From Allopusillimonas ginsengisoli (lineage in GTDB: Bacteria > Pseudomonadota > Gammaproteobacteria > Burkholderiales > Burkholderiaceae_B): DNA of 64,000 nt. The stretch spans positions 62,001-126,000 of the forward strand of contig RAPG01000010.1 of NCBI GenBank assembly GCA_005239165.1, read 5' to 3'. Shown in pieces: positions 7,666-17,015 of the stretch (within the stretch, counting starts at the first letter, position 1; the number at the start of each line of letters is the position of its first letter). Under the pieces are notes generated by a model, which saw only the letters and a list, made by a program, of their open reading frames with translations, had not been told where the DNA came from and did no database searches. A program made the position numbers and the translations under genes.

Positions 7666-8646
7666 CTATTCAGTCTTAATGTTGGCGTCTTTAATGACAG
7701 CCCCCCATTTTTTCATCTCAGAGTCGATAAACGTCGTGAACCCCGCAGGGTTTTCGGGCATTGTTTCCATTCCTTGCGACAACAGCTTGCTTTTTATGGC
7801 GGGGTCATTCAGCACGTCAATTATCTCAGCGGAGAGCCGGTCAATTATTTTTACAGGCGTCGCAGCCGGCGCCATGAAACCATACCAGCCTGACGCAACA
7901 ACATTCGGAAGCCCTTGCTCCTTGAGCGTTGGCGCCTCGGGATAGATTTCACTGCGCGAGGAAGATGCCACACCCAGAACTCGCAGCTTACCTGCCTCAA
8001 TGTGAGGACGCGCAGCGGTGATGGCGGTAAGTGTTGCGTCAAGTCGCCCTGCCAACAAGTCAGTGTATGCAGCCACATCACCCCGATAATGAACTGCAAT
8101 CCCGTTAACGTCAGCATCTCGCAACAGCAACTCTACGGCCAGATGGGGCAAGGACCCGCTACCGGGAGAACCGAAGGTCAGACCTCCATCATGCGATTTT
8201 CCGTACTTGATGAGGTCTTGAACCGTATGAAAAGGCGAGTCAGCATTAACAATAAGAAAAAGAGGCACGGTTATGGCCATTGCCACCGCTTTCAGATCCT
8301 TGCGCGGGTTGTAGCTTAACTTTCCCTTCAGCGCCTCAAGCGTGGAATAGGGTGCTGCAGCATACAAGATGGTGTAGCCATCGCCGGGAGATGTAGCGAC
8401 CAGTTGATTGGCTACCAGCGTGCCCGCACCAGATTTATTCTCCACGATAAAGGTTTGCCCCAATCTTTTGCCTAAAGCCTCGGAAATCAGCCGTGCCGAC
8501 ACGTCATTGGGACCACCGGCACCGTAAGGTGAGATGATTTTCACAGTACGCGATGGCCATTCTTCTGCGGCATAGGCAAAAGGCGCGATGGTCGTACACA
8601 AAGACGCGGCCGCAGCAAACAGGACTGTCCGTCGATCAATTTTCAT
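7666..8646 (-). CDS. Bug/TctC-family periplasmic substrate-binding protein
   Basis: This 326-residue secreted receptor begins MKIDRRTVLF, followed by a hydrophobic signal peptide ending near AYA. The mature part shows Bug-family landmarks: IISPYGAGGPNDVSARL, VENKSGAGT, FGSPGSGSLPHLAVELL and GVASSSRSEIYPEAPTLKEQG. Such proteins bind small carboxylates for tripartite TctAB transporters, but no tctA or tctB lies nearby, so it is an orphan receptor. The upstream in-frame start at 8697 is rejected because 8646 has the signal peptide directly after it and GGAG before it. It is divergent from the LysR gene, which probably regulates it. Confidence 0.9.
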   Translation of the reverse strand: MKIDRRTVLFAAAASLCTTIAPFAYAAEEWPSRTVKIISPYGAGGPNDVSARLISEALGKRLGQTFIVENKSGAGTLVANQLVATSPGDGYTILYAAAPYSTLEALKGKLSYNPRKDLKAVAMAITVPLFLIVNADSPFHTVQDLIKYGKSHDGGLTFGSPGSGSLPHLAVELLLRDADVNGIAVHYRGDVAAYTDLLAGRLDATLTAITAARPHIEAGKLRVLGVASSSRSEIYPEAPTLKEQGLPNVVASGWYGFMAPAATPVKIIDRLSAEIIDVLNDPAIKSKLLSQGMETMPENPAGFTTFIDSEMKKWGAVIKDANIKTE

Positions 8647-8835
8647 AATGTCTCCAGTTGTATTTATGACGAATAACGTTTCCACCTGAATGACCATAAA
8701 GCGCTAATACCCCGTCGCTGCGGCCCATTCTGTTTGTTAGACTAAGGTCTCCGCTGCGATCGGACAATCTTATTTTTCCTGTAAAGGTATCGCATTTACC
8801 TATAAGTCGAAAATGTTGCCATCGAAGGAGAAAAC

Positions 8836-9744
8836 ATGGCTATAGAAGTTACTGTCAGACAACTGCGCGCCTTTATCACGGTTGTTGATCGCAAGAGTTT
8901 TTCGGAAGCCGCCGATAGCATGTGCTTATCTCAAGCCGCGCTCAGTGGCCTGATAAAAGAGCTCGAAAGCCGGTTAGGTGTGCGCTTGCTGGACAGAAGC
9001 ACTCGAAGCGTAGCGGTTTCGGTGGTCGGGGCGGCGTTTGAGCCTTTGGTAAGACAGGTATTAGGCGGCCTGGATCATGCCATTGAAAGTGTTATCAACC
9101 TCAAAGACCTCCGGCAGGGCCTTGTTCGTGTTGTGGCACCTGAACCGCTGTCTTGTACGCTGTTACCCGAATTGATGGCGAACTACGTTGAGCGTTACCC
9201 CGGCGTTGATGTTCGTTTCAATGATGTTCCCATCGAAGAAGTGCTAAAAGCACTTGCCAACGAAAGCGCAGACGTGGGCTTCGGCCCGGCGGGCGTTCCA
9301 ATCGATGACAGTCTGGAAGTGCAGATATTACGTCTTGATCCGCTTTGGGCCGCAATTCGAACAGATGATCCACTCGCTGATATCGATTCGCTCAGCTGGA
9401 GAGCATTACGGGCGCGGCCGCTATTTAATTACATGCCCAATCTGAGAACAAATGTTTTGAGCCAGGTTCCGGTCCGCTGCCACCCCGAAGAAATCATACC
9501 GGTGCACCGCATTAATACAGCGCTTTCCATGCTGAAAGTAAAACGCGGTTATGTGCTCTGCCCATCTACCACCCGGCCTCTTGTTGAAGGATTTGATCTC
9601 GCCTTCCGTCCTATCGTCCGCCCCGTCGTCAATTGGCGCATAGCCATATTTTCGCGGGCAAGGAAGTCATTATCCCCAGCCGTAGAAAGCTTTATCGAAT
9701 TCACCATCCAGACAATGAAAGAATCGCTGTCCGGGGATCTTTAA
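8836..9744 (+). CDS. LysR-family transcriptional regulator
   Basis: This 302-residue regulator has an N-terminal winged helix (VTVRQLRAFITVVDRKSFSEAA, then SQAALSGLIKELESRLGVRLL) and a C-terminal effector-binding domain (about 90-295) that starts LVRVVAPEPLSCTLLPELM. AAGGAG lies just before the ATG. It is divergent from the Bug receptor gene across 189 bases, the usual arrangement of a LysR regulator and its target, so it probably responds to the ligand of that receptor or to a product of the catabolic genes downstream. Confidence 0.9.
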   Translation: MAIEVTVRQLRAFITVVDRKSFSEAADSMCLSQAALSGLIKELESRLGVRLLDRSTRSVAVSVVGAAFEPLVRQVLGGLDHAIESVINLKDLRQGLVRVVAPEPLSCTLLPELMANYVERYPGVDVRFNDVPIEEVLKALANESADVGFGPAGVPIDDSLEVQILRLDPLWAAIRTDDPLADIDSLSWRALRARPLFNYMPNLRTNVLSQVPVRCHPEEIIPVHRINTALSMLKVKRGYVLCPSTTRPLVEGFDLAFRPIVRPVVNWRIAIFSRARKSLSPAVESFIEFTIQTMKESLSGDL

Positions 9745-9941
9745 CAGTGGCCCGAAGACAAGGGGCAAACAGGACAAGCCTCAAGTAATAATCACAGACT
9801 ATAAATCTATCGAAAATATCAGTTTGTTTGATGAGATTTGGGCAGCTATATTGATTCGCAGAGCTGTGCGGCGCCCCTTCGGGGTCTGCATTCACAGAAT
9901 GTTGAAATGGGTTGTGTAGCCCGCGTTTTAAAGTTGCCCTA

Positions 9942-12900
9942 ATGACTCTGCTGAATCTGAATTCCTTTCTCGCGCCCAGATCCATCGCGGTCGTGGGTGC
10001 TTCGGCCACACCGCAAAAAATTGGCGCGGTCCCTGTGCGTTATCTGATGGAAAATGGCTATTCAGGCCGTATATACCCCATAAATCACCACGCTGACGAG
10101 ATTTCCGGCTTACCGGCATATAAAACGCTCACTGCAGTGGGAAGCCCGATAGACCTCGCTATTTTTGCGATCCCCGCTCACCATGCAGAGACTGCGCTTG
10201 ATGATGCCATCGTGGCAGGCGTAAAAAACATTGTGATGTTTTCCGGTGGGTTTGCAGAGACAGGAGAACCAGGTGAGCAAGCACAGCAGTCTTTCCTGAA
10301 AAAGGCGCGTGCTGCCGGCATACGCGTTCTGGGTCCCAACTGCCTGGGCTTCATGAATTTCTCCCAGTCAATTTACGCAACGTTCTCACCCGTGGTGGCA
10401 ACTGGCCTGGTAAAGCCTGGAAAAATTGGCGTCGTGTGTCAGAGCGGCGCATTCGGGGCTTATGCGTACGCATTGGCACGTGAGCGTGATGTCGGCCTGT
10501 CTGTATGGATAACTACCGGAAACGAAGGAGATATCAGCGTAGCAGACTGCATTGCCTGGATGGCAACAGACCCGCAGACAGAAATCATTATGGCTTACAT
10601 GGAAGGCTGTACTGATGGACTGCGACTCAGGCGGGCACTCGAGCGGGCACGCCTGGCGGGCAAGCCGGTCATTGTGGTTAAGGTCGGGCGCACAGAACTG
10701 GGCGCGTTGACAGCGGCATCTCACACAGCCGCTCTCGCCGGGGATGATGCTGTATATGAAACACTCTTTCGTCAGCACGGTGCCTGGCGCGCCCGGACCA
10801 TCGAAGAGTTCTTTGATGTCGCGCACTGCCTGGCGGTTTCCGGGGTGCCGGAGAACGGCCGTGTAGGCATACTGACAGTGTCGGGTGGCGTAGGCGTCAT
10901 GATGGCCGATGACGCAGCGGATGCAGGGCTGGATGTTTCCGAACTGCCAGCCCCGGCACAGCAACGAATCAAGTCACGTGTTCCGCTGGCAGCAACACAT
11001 AACCCGGTTGACCTGACCGGAACCGTCACAGCAGAGCCTGAACTGCTAGATTTCGTCGCGCGAATAATGCTGGGCGAAGCGGGGCACGGAAGCCTGCTTA
11101 TTTTTCTGTCCGCATTCGGAATTAATCAAGACATGCGGCTAAAGCAGCGCCAGCTTGCTAAAGATCTTCGTCTGGAGTTTCCCAATCGCGTCATCATATT
11201 CAGCACCCTGGCTGACCGCGAGCAACAGCACGCTCTGGCAGAACTCGGATGCCTGTGCTTTGACGACCCTGCGCGTGCCATTCGTGTTTTGGCAGCCATG
11301 AACTTCTTCCAAACAATGAGCACCATCACGGCAGAGGTAGAACAAAAAGCTCCATTGCGCTCACAACTTTGTCGCAAGGCATATAACGAATTCGACGCCA
11401 TCGAAGTGCTGCGTTCGGCAGGGATTTCTTTTGTTGGCGCCCGTATAGCAAAGAACAAGAAAGAAGCCATTGACTGCGCCGAGGCCATAGGCTTTCCCGT
11501 AGTAATGAAAGTTCTGTCTGCACATATCACTCATAAAAGCGACATCGGAGGGGTGGTAGTAAACATTCAAGACACAACGCAAGCCGGTGCGGCGTTTGAC
11601 CGCATCACCAAATCGCTGGAATGCTCCAATCTCACCCATTTATCAGAGGGCATCTTGATTGCGCCAATGGTTAAGGGTGGCGTGGAATGTATTCTGGGCG
11701 TCAAGCAAGACCCCAATTTCGGCGCCGTGATCATGCTGGGATCAGGGGGTGTAGACGTCGAACTTATGGGTGATATTGCTCTTCGCCTTGCTCCTGTCAG
11801 CCTGGATCAGGCTCGCGAGATGATTACAGAACTGAAGACCGCACCCTTGCTTAACGGATTCCGCGGAGCTCTAAAGGCAGACACTGCCGAATTGGCGAGG
11901 TCAATTGTTGCGCTGTCTGAGTTTGCCATGAGCTCGGGCAAAGCCTTGTCATCTGCGGAAATAAACCCTTTTCTGGTACTGCCCGAAGGTCAGGGCGCAA
12001 TAGGCTTGGATGCTGTTTTGCTGACGACCGAAGAGGATGCTCCGGGCGAATATGCAGACTGGATCGTGCAGACCTTGCCGCTTTTTGAAATGGCACGCAT
12101 GCGCGCTGCAAATACTGCCCGCAAACACACAAGCCTGGGGTTTGCCGGTGACTCTCCAGCTTCAAGCATGCGTTGGGTAAATCAGTTTACCCACACGCGA
12201 AGATTGCGAGGGCCAGAAGACAAAGAAGTAGTGACCCCCAACAATGACACCTTGTTCACCAACGCCTGGCTTGATCTGTCTGAGCATCCATTGGTGATCG
12301 ACGTGCCAGAGATGGGCGAGCGCTACTGGGTGCTTGGCTTTCTGGATGCATGGACCAACCCGTGGGCTTATGCCGGGCGGCGAACAACTGGAGGCGCCCG
12401 GCAACAACTGTTTGTTTATGGTCCAGGCTGGCGTGGAGAGGTACCTGCAGGCATGCACCCCATCAAGGCACCTGGAGATGATGTATGGCTTATTGGACGC
12501 ATTCTGGTTGATCCATGCGAAGAAGACCTTGCCCGCGTCCATGCACTGCAAAATCAGTTTTCAATCAGCCGGCTTGATGGGTCTCGTGCAGTATCTCGCA
12601 TTGATACGCTATTTACAGAGCAAGACGCAGGTGTGCCAAATGTGGATGAGTATTTGCGGGTACTCAACATCATGCTCGCCAGAAATCCTTCTGCACTTGA
12701 TCTGCCAGCAACGCCTGCGTCTGCGGCAAGTCTTCAACGGGCTCTGGAACAGGTTTATTCTGATCTTCGGGAGGTTGCCGCACCTTCCGAACTGGGTGGG
12801 GGCTGGACCCAAGCTGTGCACGTGCGTACTTCATTTGGCAACGACATCTTCACTAGGGCACGAGTCGCCCGAAACTGGATCGGCACACTTGGCATTGATG

Positions 12901-13298
12901 AGGCCATGTACATCATGGCCGAGGTAGACGAAAAAGGCGACTCATTGATCGGCACGCGATCTTATGAGCTGCGCTTTCCGCCCGAGCATGCACCCCAGGT
13001 TGGTGCTTTCTGGTCGATTACCTTGTACCGTCGCAGTGATTGCCTGTTGGTCGCAAACCCAATCGGTCGACACTCTATTGGAGACAGAACCCCGGGCCTG
13101 ATGCGTGATGAAGACGGCGGACTGACGCTAAGCATTCAGGCTGATGACCCGGGCGGCGATAAAAACTGGCTTCCCACACCCACGCATGGTGAGTTTTACC
13201 TGACATTGCGGCTGTACCAGCCTCAGCAAGCACACCTGGAAAGCACATTTAGGTATCCGCCCGTACAGCAGGTGCGTTGCAAGGTCTTTGCAGATTAG
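9942..13298 (+). CDS. ADP-forming acyl-CoA synthetase fused to DUF1254-DUF1214
   Basis: This 1118-residue fusion has an N-terminal half that is a complete NDP-forming acyl-CoA synthetase: CoA-binding domain (about 8-100, RSIAVVGASATPQKIG), ligase domain with the phospho-accepting His near 260 (ASHTAALAGD), and ATP-grasp domain (about 480-700, HITHKSDIGGVVV). From about 705 it continues without a break into DUF1254 (VVTPNNDTLFTNAWLDLS, LDAWTNPWAY, GPGWRGEVPAG) and, from about 1000, DUF1214 (AFWSITLYR, IGDRTPGL, NWLPTP, FYLTLRLYQP). No signal peptide is visible, so it should be cytoplasmic. The ATG at 9942 is chosen over TTG 9912, although its ribosome site is weak. It leads a catabolic cluster of SDR genes. 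Confidence 0.88.
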   Translation: MTLLNLNSFLAPRSIAVVGASATPQKIGAVPVRYLMENGYSGRIYPINHHADEISGLPAYKTLTAVGSPIDLAIFAIPAHHAETALDDAIVAGVKNIVMFSGGFAETGEPGEQAQQSFLKKARAAGIRVLGPNCLGFMNFSQSIYATFSPVVATGLVKPGKIGVVCQSGAFGAYAYALARERDVGLSVWITTGNEGDISVADCIAWMATDPQTEIIMAYMEGCTDGLRLRRALERARLAGKPVIVVKVGRTELGALTAASHTAALAGDDAVYETLFRQHGAWRARTIEEFFDVAHCLAVSGVPENGRVGILTVSGGVGVMMADDAADAGLDVSELPAPAQQRIKSRVPLAATHNPVDLTGTVTAEPELLDFVARIMLGEAGHGSLLIFLSAFGINQDMRLKQRQLAKDLRLEFPNRVIIFSTLADREQQHALAELGCLCFDDPARAIRVLAAMNFFQTMSTITAEVEQKAPLRSQLCRKAYNEFDAIEVLRSAGISFVGARIAKNKKEAIDCAEAIGFPVVMKVLSAHITHKSDIGGVVVNIQDTTQAGAAFDRITKSLECSNLTHLSEGILIAPMVKGGVECILGVKQDPNFGAVIMLGSGGVDVELMGDIALRLAPVSLDQAREMITELKTAPLLNGFRGALKADTAELARSIVALSEFAMSSGKALSSAEINPFLVLPEGQGAIGLDAVLLTTEEDAPGEYADWIVQTLPLFEMARMRAANTARKHTSLGFAGDSPASSMRWVNQFTHTRRLRGPEDKEVVTPNNDTLFTNAWLDLSEHPLVIDVPEMGERYWVLGFLDAWTNPWAYAGRRTTGGARQQLFVYGPGWRGEVPAGMHPIKAPGDDVWLIGRILVDPCEEDLARVHALQNQFSISRLDGSRAVSRIDTLFTEQDAGVPNVDEYLRVLNIMLARNPSALDLPATPASAASLQRALEQVYSDLREVAAPSELGGGWTQAVHVRTSFGNDIFTRARVARNWIGTLGIDEAMYIMAEVDEKGDSLIGTRSYELRFPPEHAPQVGAFWSITLYRRSDCLLVANPIGRHSIGDRTPGLMRDEDGGLTLSIQADDPGGDKNWLPTPTHGEFYLTLRLYQPQQAHLESTFRYPPVQQVRCKVFAD

Positions 13299-13352
13299 CG
13301 CACCTGTTTTCACCTCTCACTTCATTAATCAAGCAAGCCATGAGGAGCAGTG

Positions 13353-14222
13353 ATGTCTCTGCAGTTGAAAGAAAAGGTAGCACTCGTCACAGGTGCAGGC
13401 AATGGTCTGGGCCGCACTCATGCTCTTGAGCTGGCGCGGCATGGGGCCTGTGTAGTGGTAAACGACATAAATGCTGCGGCCCACGCCGTAGCCGCCGAGA
13501 TCAAACAATCAGGCGGGACCGCCTTGAGCGTAGTGGGTGACGTAAGCCGACCTGAAGATGTCCAGGCCATGGTGAATCAAGTAATTGACCAGTTTGGCCG
13601 CATAGACATTCTGGTTAACAACGCTGGTGTTCTGCGTGACAAGACGTTTGAAAAAATGTCGTCGGAGGATTTCCGCCTTGTCTTTGAGGTGCATGTCATG
13701 GGCGCCGTACACATGACCAAGGCGGTCTGGCCACAAATGAAAAAGCAGGGGTATGGTCGGGTGGTGCTGACTACATCCTCATCCGGTCTTTACGGAAATT
13801 TCGGACAAGCCAACTACAGTGCCGCCAAGATGGCCTTGGTTGGTTTAATGAAAACACTGGGGCAAGAGGGAGCTAAATACGATATTCGCGTAAATTGTCT
13901 CGCCCCTACCGCCTTGACGGCCATGACGGCGGGCTTGTTGCCACCCGAGGCGGTCGATGTTTTCACCCCCGAGCGCGTCAGCGTCGCACTGCTTGCACTG
14001 GTGCGTGAACAGGCTCCGACCCAAATGATTATGCTGGCAGGTGGCGGCGGCTTCGAGTGCGCGCATATCACCATGACTCGTGGCATATATCTTAAAGACG
14101 AAGACGATCCCGCAGAAGCGCTATGCCAACGTATTGAGCATGTCCAGGACACGAGCGGGCAGATTCTTCCTGAGACTGGTTGGGCGCAATCTCAATTTGA
14201 GCTTGCCAAAGCACTGACGTGA
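13353..14222 (+). CDS. SDR-family dehydrogenase (MFE-2-like 3-hydroxyacyl-CoA dehydrogenase)
   Basis: This 289-residue short-chain dehydrogenase has cofactor motif TGAGNGLGRTHALELA (residues 14-29), NNAG and catalytic YSAAK. The GNGLGR / MSSEDFRLVFEVHVMGA pattern resembles the dehydrogenase unit of peroxisomal-type multifunctional beta-oxidation enzymes, which act on 3-hydroxyacyl-CoA. That reading is an inference from similarity. It follows the acyl-CoA synthetase fusion by 54 bases and is probably in the same operon. Start ATG 13353 has AGGAG at the right distance; the GTG immediately before it is less likely. Confidence 0.82.
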   Translation: MSLQLKEKVALVTGAGNGLGRTHALELARHGACVVVNDINAAAHAVAAEIKQSGGTALSVVGDVSRPEDVQAMVNQVIDQFGRIDILVNNAGVLRDKTFEKMSSEDFRLVFEVHVMGAVHMTKAVWPQMKKQGYGRVVLTTSSSGLYGNFGQANYSAAKMALVGLMKTLGQEGAKYDIRVNCLAPTALTAMTAGLLPPEAVDVFTPERVSVALLALVREQAPTQMIMLAGGGGFECAHITMTRGIYLKDEDDPAEALCQRIEHVQDTSGQILPETGWAQSQFELAKALT

Positions 14223-14259
14223 TCTTCATTGCTACAAGATTATCGTGCGATGGCGAACG

Positions 14260-15285
14260 CTAACTGCGGTACTCGCTGGTAGTGCGCCCGGTCCATCGCT
14301 TGAACGCGCGTCGAAAATTGGTGGGCTCGGAGAAACCCAAAAGCAGCCCGATGTCGTCGGTGCTCATCTTGGTCGTTTTAAGATACTCAATAGCCAGCGA
14401 GCTTCGTACATCATCCAGAATCGCTGCAAAAGACGTGTCTTCTGCCTGCAGGCGACGGCGAAGATTTCGGGAGGTCATGTCGAGTTGTTCTGCAACGGTC
14501 GCCATACTCGGAAACTCGCCGGGCCTTTTCAACAATCGCTGATAAACCTCGCCTGCGATTCCGGACGATGTCTTGGTTTCGCCGATAAGCCGCTCGCACG
14601 TCTGTTGCAAGACAGTAGCCGTCAGCCTGTGCGCCAGTAACGGCTTTTGTCCAAGCACAGCCGCATCGTAATGCAGCTCACACTGCTTGTAATTAAAGAC
14701 AGACGGGCAACCAAGGTACTTGGTATAAAGAGGCGCATGCGCCGGAGCAGGATACGAAAAATAAGCTTTGAGGGGTGGACAGGTTCTGCCGAAGACATCC
14801 TGAAAATGCGTGGCGTGCTGCGTAAACTGCTGCTCGATCAAGAACTGCCTGATTTGCCGTGATTCGTTGAAAAGCAGCGCATCAGGAAACGCCCAAACCG
14901 CCGTCCGGTCGTATTCGGTCCATTCAATCGACAAGGTTGGAGTGGCCAAAGAGTGATATTTGACGCCCAGCTTGAAGTAATCGCGCATGGTAAGGCAAGA
15001 CATCAAGGCATAGCCGTACATGCCGTAGGCTGACAGATGCAGGCGCGAACCTGTTTCAAAGGGCGTGGCAGCGCTGCAGGAGAGCTCTAGTGCATTGCTG
15101 CACACCGCCACGTACTGACTGACTGAAGTGAGCTGGGTGGCGTCGTGGATTTGGTCTTCATGGACACCGGTGCCCTTCAGGCTTTTGGCGGGCGCAATGC
15201 CTTGTTCGCTCAAGACCTCTACCAACGCAGCGATTTTGTATGGTGCATAAATGCGCTGGTCGAACAATGGTGTTTTGCTTCGCAT
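14260..15285 (-). CDS. AraC-family transcriptional regulator
   Basis: This regulator of about 341 residues has an N-terminal arabinose-binding-type sensory domain (PYKIAALVEVLSEQGI onward) and a C-terminal double HTH (ATVAEQLDMTSRNLRRRLQ, then IGLLLGFSEPTNFRRAFKRWTG). The open frame extends much further upstream, but that part is antisense to the fabG-like gene and is not real. ATG 15285 gives the usual family length; ATG 15345 is the alternative. It sits between SDR genes on the opposite strand and probably controls the catabolic cluster. Confidence 0.82.
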   Translation of the reverse strand: MRSKTPLFDQRIYAPYKIAALVEVLSEQGIAPAKSLKGTGVHEDQIHDATQLTSVSQYVAVCSNALELSCSAATPFETGSRLHLSAYGMYGYALMSCLTMRDYFKLGVKYHSLATPTLSIEWTEYDRTAVWAFPDALLFNESRQIRQFLIEQQFTQHATHFQDVFGRTCPPLKAYFSYPAPAHAPLYTKYLGCPSVFNYKQCELHYDAAVLGQKPLLAHRLTATVLQQTCERLIGETKTSSGIAGEVYQRLLKRPGEFPSMATVAEQLDMTSRNLRRRLQAEDTSFAAILDDVRSSLAIEYLKTTKMSTDDIGLLLGFSEPTNFRRAFKRWTGRTTSEYRS

Positions 15286-15442
15286 GATAGACCGCCCAGC
15301 GCCTCCAGAGATACCCCTAAGTCCGTTAATGATCTTAACACCCATTTGAAACTTCGTTAAGCTCACGCTAGACCAGGCAACCCAAGAGCGAGCAGCCTCT
15401 TGTACGCATTCAATAACCAACACCCTTTTGAAGGGGATACAG

Positions 15443-16183
15443 ATGAGACTACAAAACAAGATCGCCATTATCACTGGCGCAGGCCAGGGCATAGGAGAAG
15501 CAACAGCAATCAAGTTTGCCAAAGAAGGTGCGACCGTCGTGGTGTGTGATGTCAGCAAGGAGGCAATCGCAAAGACTGTTGCTGCATGCGAGCAAGCGGG
15601 TACCAGGGCGATGGGGTTTGCCCTTGACGTCACAAACCGCGAAACTCTGGATGCCATGGTTGCACAAACGCTTGAACAGCACGGAAGCGTGGATATCCTG
15701 ATAAACAACGCAGGTATCACGCGGGACGCACGTCTGGAAAAGATGACCGCCGAACAATTCGACTCAGTGATCGATGTAAACCTGAAAGGCGTGTTCAACG
15801 CCGCACAAGCCGTGTTGTCGCCGATGATTGCGCAAGGAAGCGGGGTCATTCTCAATGCCAGTTCAGTTGTCGGCATTTATGGAAACTTCGGGCAAACCAA
15901 CTATGCTGCAGCTAAGTTCGGTGTGATCGGTTTTACCAAAACCTGGGCGCGCGAGCTCGGGCCAAAGGGCATACGGGTCAATGCTGTGGCGCCCGGCTTC
16001 ATCGAAACTTCCATGCTTGCCAGCGTGCCCGATGACGTGCTTGCAAATCTGTGCGGACAGGTTCCCCTCAGGCGGCTGGGCAAACCCGAAGAGATCGCCA
16101 ATATCTATGCCTTTCTTGCAAGTGACGAAGCCAGTTATATCAACGGCGCCGTCATTGAAGCCAGCGGCGGCCTGACCCTTTAA
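15443..16183 (+). CDS. SDR-family 3-oxoacyl reductase/3-hydroxyacyl dehydrogenase (FabG-like)
   Basis: This 246-residue classical SDR has [12 protein letters not shown] near residue 12, NNAGIT, catalytic Ser in NASSVVG, YAAAK, and PGFIETSM. Its length and motifs fit the FabG group, which reduces 3-oxoacyl or oxidises 3-hydroxyacyl thioesters with NAD(P)H. The catabolic context favours the oxidative direction. ATG 15443 is preferred because AAGGGG precedes it; an in-frame TTG at 15428 lacks one. It is followed by another SDR gene 40 bases downstream and is divergent from the AraC regulator. Confidence 0.85.
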   Translation: MRLQNKIAIITGAGQGIGEATAIKFAKEGATVVVCDVSKEAIAKTVAACEQAGTRAMGFALDVTNRETLDAMVAQTLEQHGSVDILINNAGITRDARLEKMTAEQFDSVIDVNLKGVFNAAQAVLSPMIAQGSGVILNASSVVGIYGNFGQTNYAAAKFGVIGFTKTWARELGPKGIRVNAVAPGFIETSMLASVPDDVLANLCGQVPLRRLGKPEEIANIYAFLASDEASYINGAVIEASGGLTL

Positions 16184-16223
16184 CCTCGGGGCAAATCATG
16201 CCCCTCTTCTGAAAGAGAACACG

Positions 16224-17015
16224 ATGAGCATTGTCGACAGACTGATTCCACCCTCCGGCCTCAAGGTTTTAATCACTGGTGGCGCAGCAGGAATAGGCGG
16301 CACGATTGCACAAGGCTTTCATGAAGTCGGTGCCAAAGTTTATATTTGCGATATTGATGCCCGCGCGGTTGACCTGATGCTGGGTCAGTATCCTGGCATG
16401 CACGGCGCCGTGGCCGATGTCGGGGTCCAGAGCGATGTAGACCGCATCATCGACGCTGCGGTCACCACGTTGGGTGGCCTGGACGTTCTGATCAATAACG
16501 CAGGTATCGCTGGCCCAACCGGAAATATCGAAGACATAGACCCCGCCGCATGGGAACAAACCATTTCCACCAACCTCAACAGCCAGTTCTATTTTCTTAG
16601 AAAAGCAGTGCCCCATCTGAAGGCGTCAGACCACAATGCCAATATCGTGGTCATGTCATCGGTCGCCGGCCGCTTGGGATACCCTTTCCGTACACCCTAT
16701 GCCGCCACCAAATGGGCAATAGTTGGTCTGATGAAATCGCTTGCCAATGAGCTTGGCCCTGACAACGTACGGATCAACGCCGTGCTGCCCGGCCTGGTTG
16801 ACGGCGACCGCATGAGCCGCGTCATACAAGACAGAGCCCATGTGCTGGAAATCAGCGAAGCCGACATGCGCAATCAATACCTGGAAAAAATCTCGTTGCG
16901 CCGCATGGTAAGCACCGAAGACATCGCCGCCATGGCGTTGTTTCTGTCTTCTGCGGCGGCAATAAACATCACCGGCCAGGCCATCAGCGTTGACGGGAAC
17001 GTTGAGTATCTATAA
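16224..17015 (+). CDS. SDR-family oxidoreductase
   Basis: This 263-residue SDR has TGGAAGIGGTIAQGF as the nucleotide-binding loop, NNAGIAGPTG, MSSVAGRLG with the catalytic Ser, YAATK, and a C-terminal GQAISVDGNVEYL. The longer loop after PGLVDGDRM resembles dehydrogenases of hydroxy acids and sugars rather than FabG; the substrate is unknown. It is the last plus-strand gene of the cluster, and its 3' end overlaps the convergent BKACE gene by 32 bases. Confidence 0.85.
   Translation: MSIVDRLIPPSGLKVLITGGAAGIGGTIAQGFHEVGAKVYICDIDARAVDLMLGQYPGMHGAVADVGVQSDVDRIIDAAVTTLGGLDVLINNAGIAGPTGNIEDIDPAAWEQTISTNLNSQFYFLRKAVPHLKASDHNANIVVMSSVAGRLGYPFRTPYAATKWAIVGLMKSLANELGPDNVRINAVLPGLVDGDRMSRVIQDRAHVLEISEADMRNQYLEKISLRRMVSTEDIAAMALFLSSAAAINITGQAISVDGNVEYL

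Noticed and set aside
15286..15876. Upstream extension of the AraC-type open frame
   Set aside because: This part is antisense to the FabG-like gene, is unusually Ser/Ala/Pro-rich and has no homology to AraC proteins. The regulator has its normal length from 15285.
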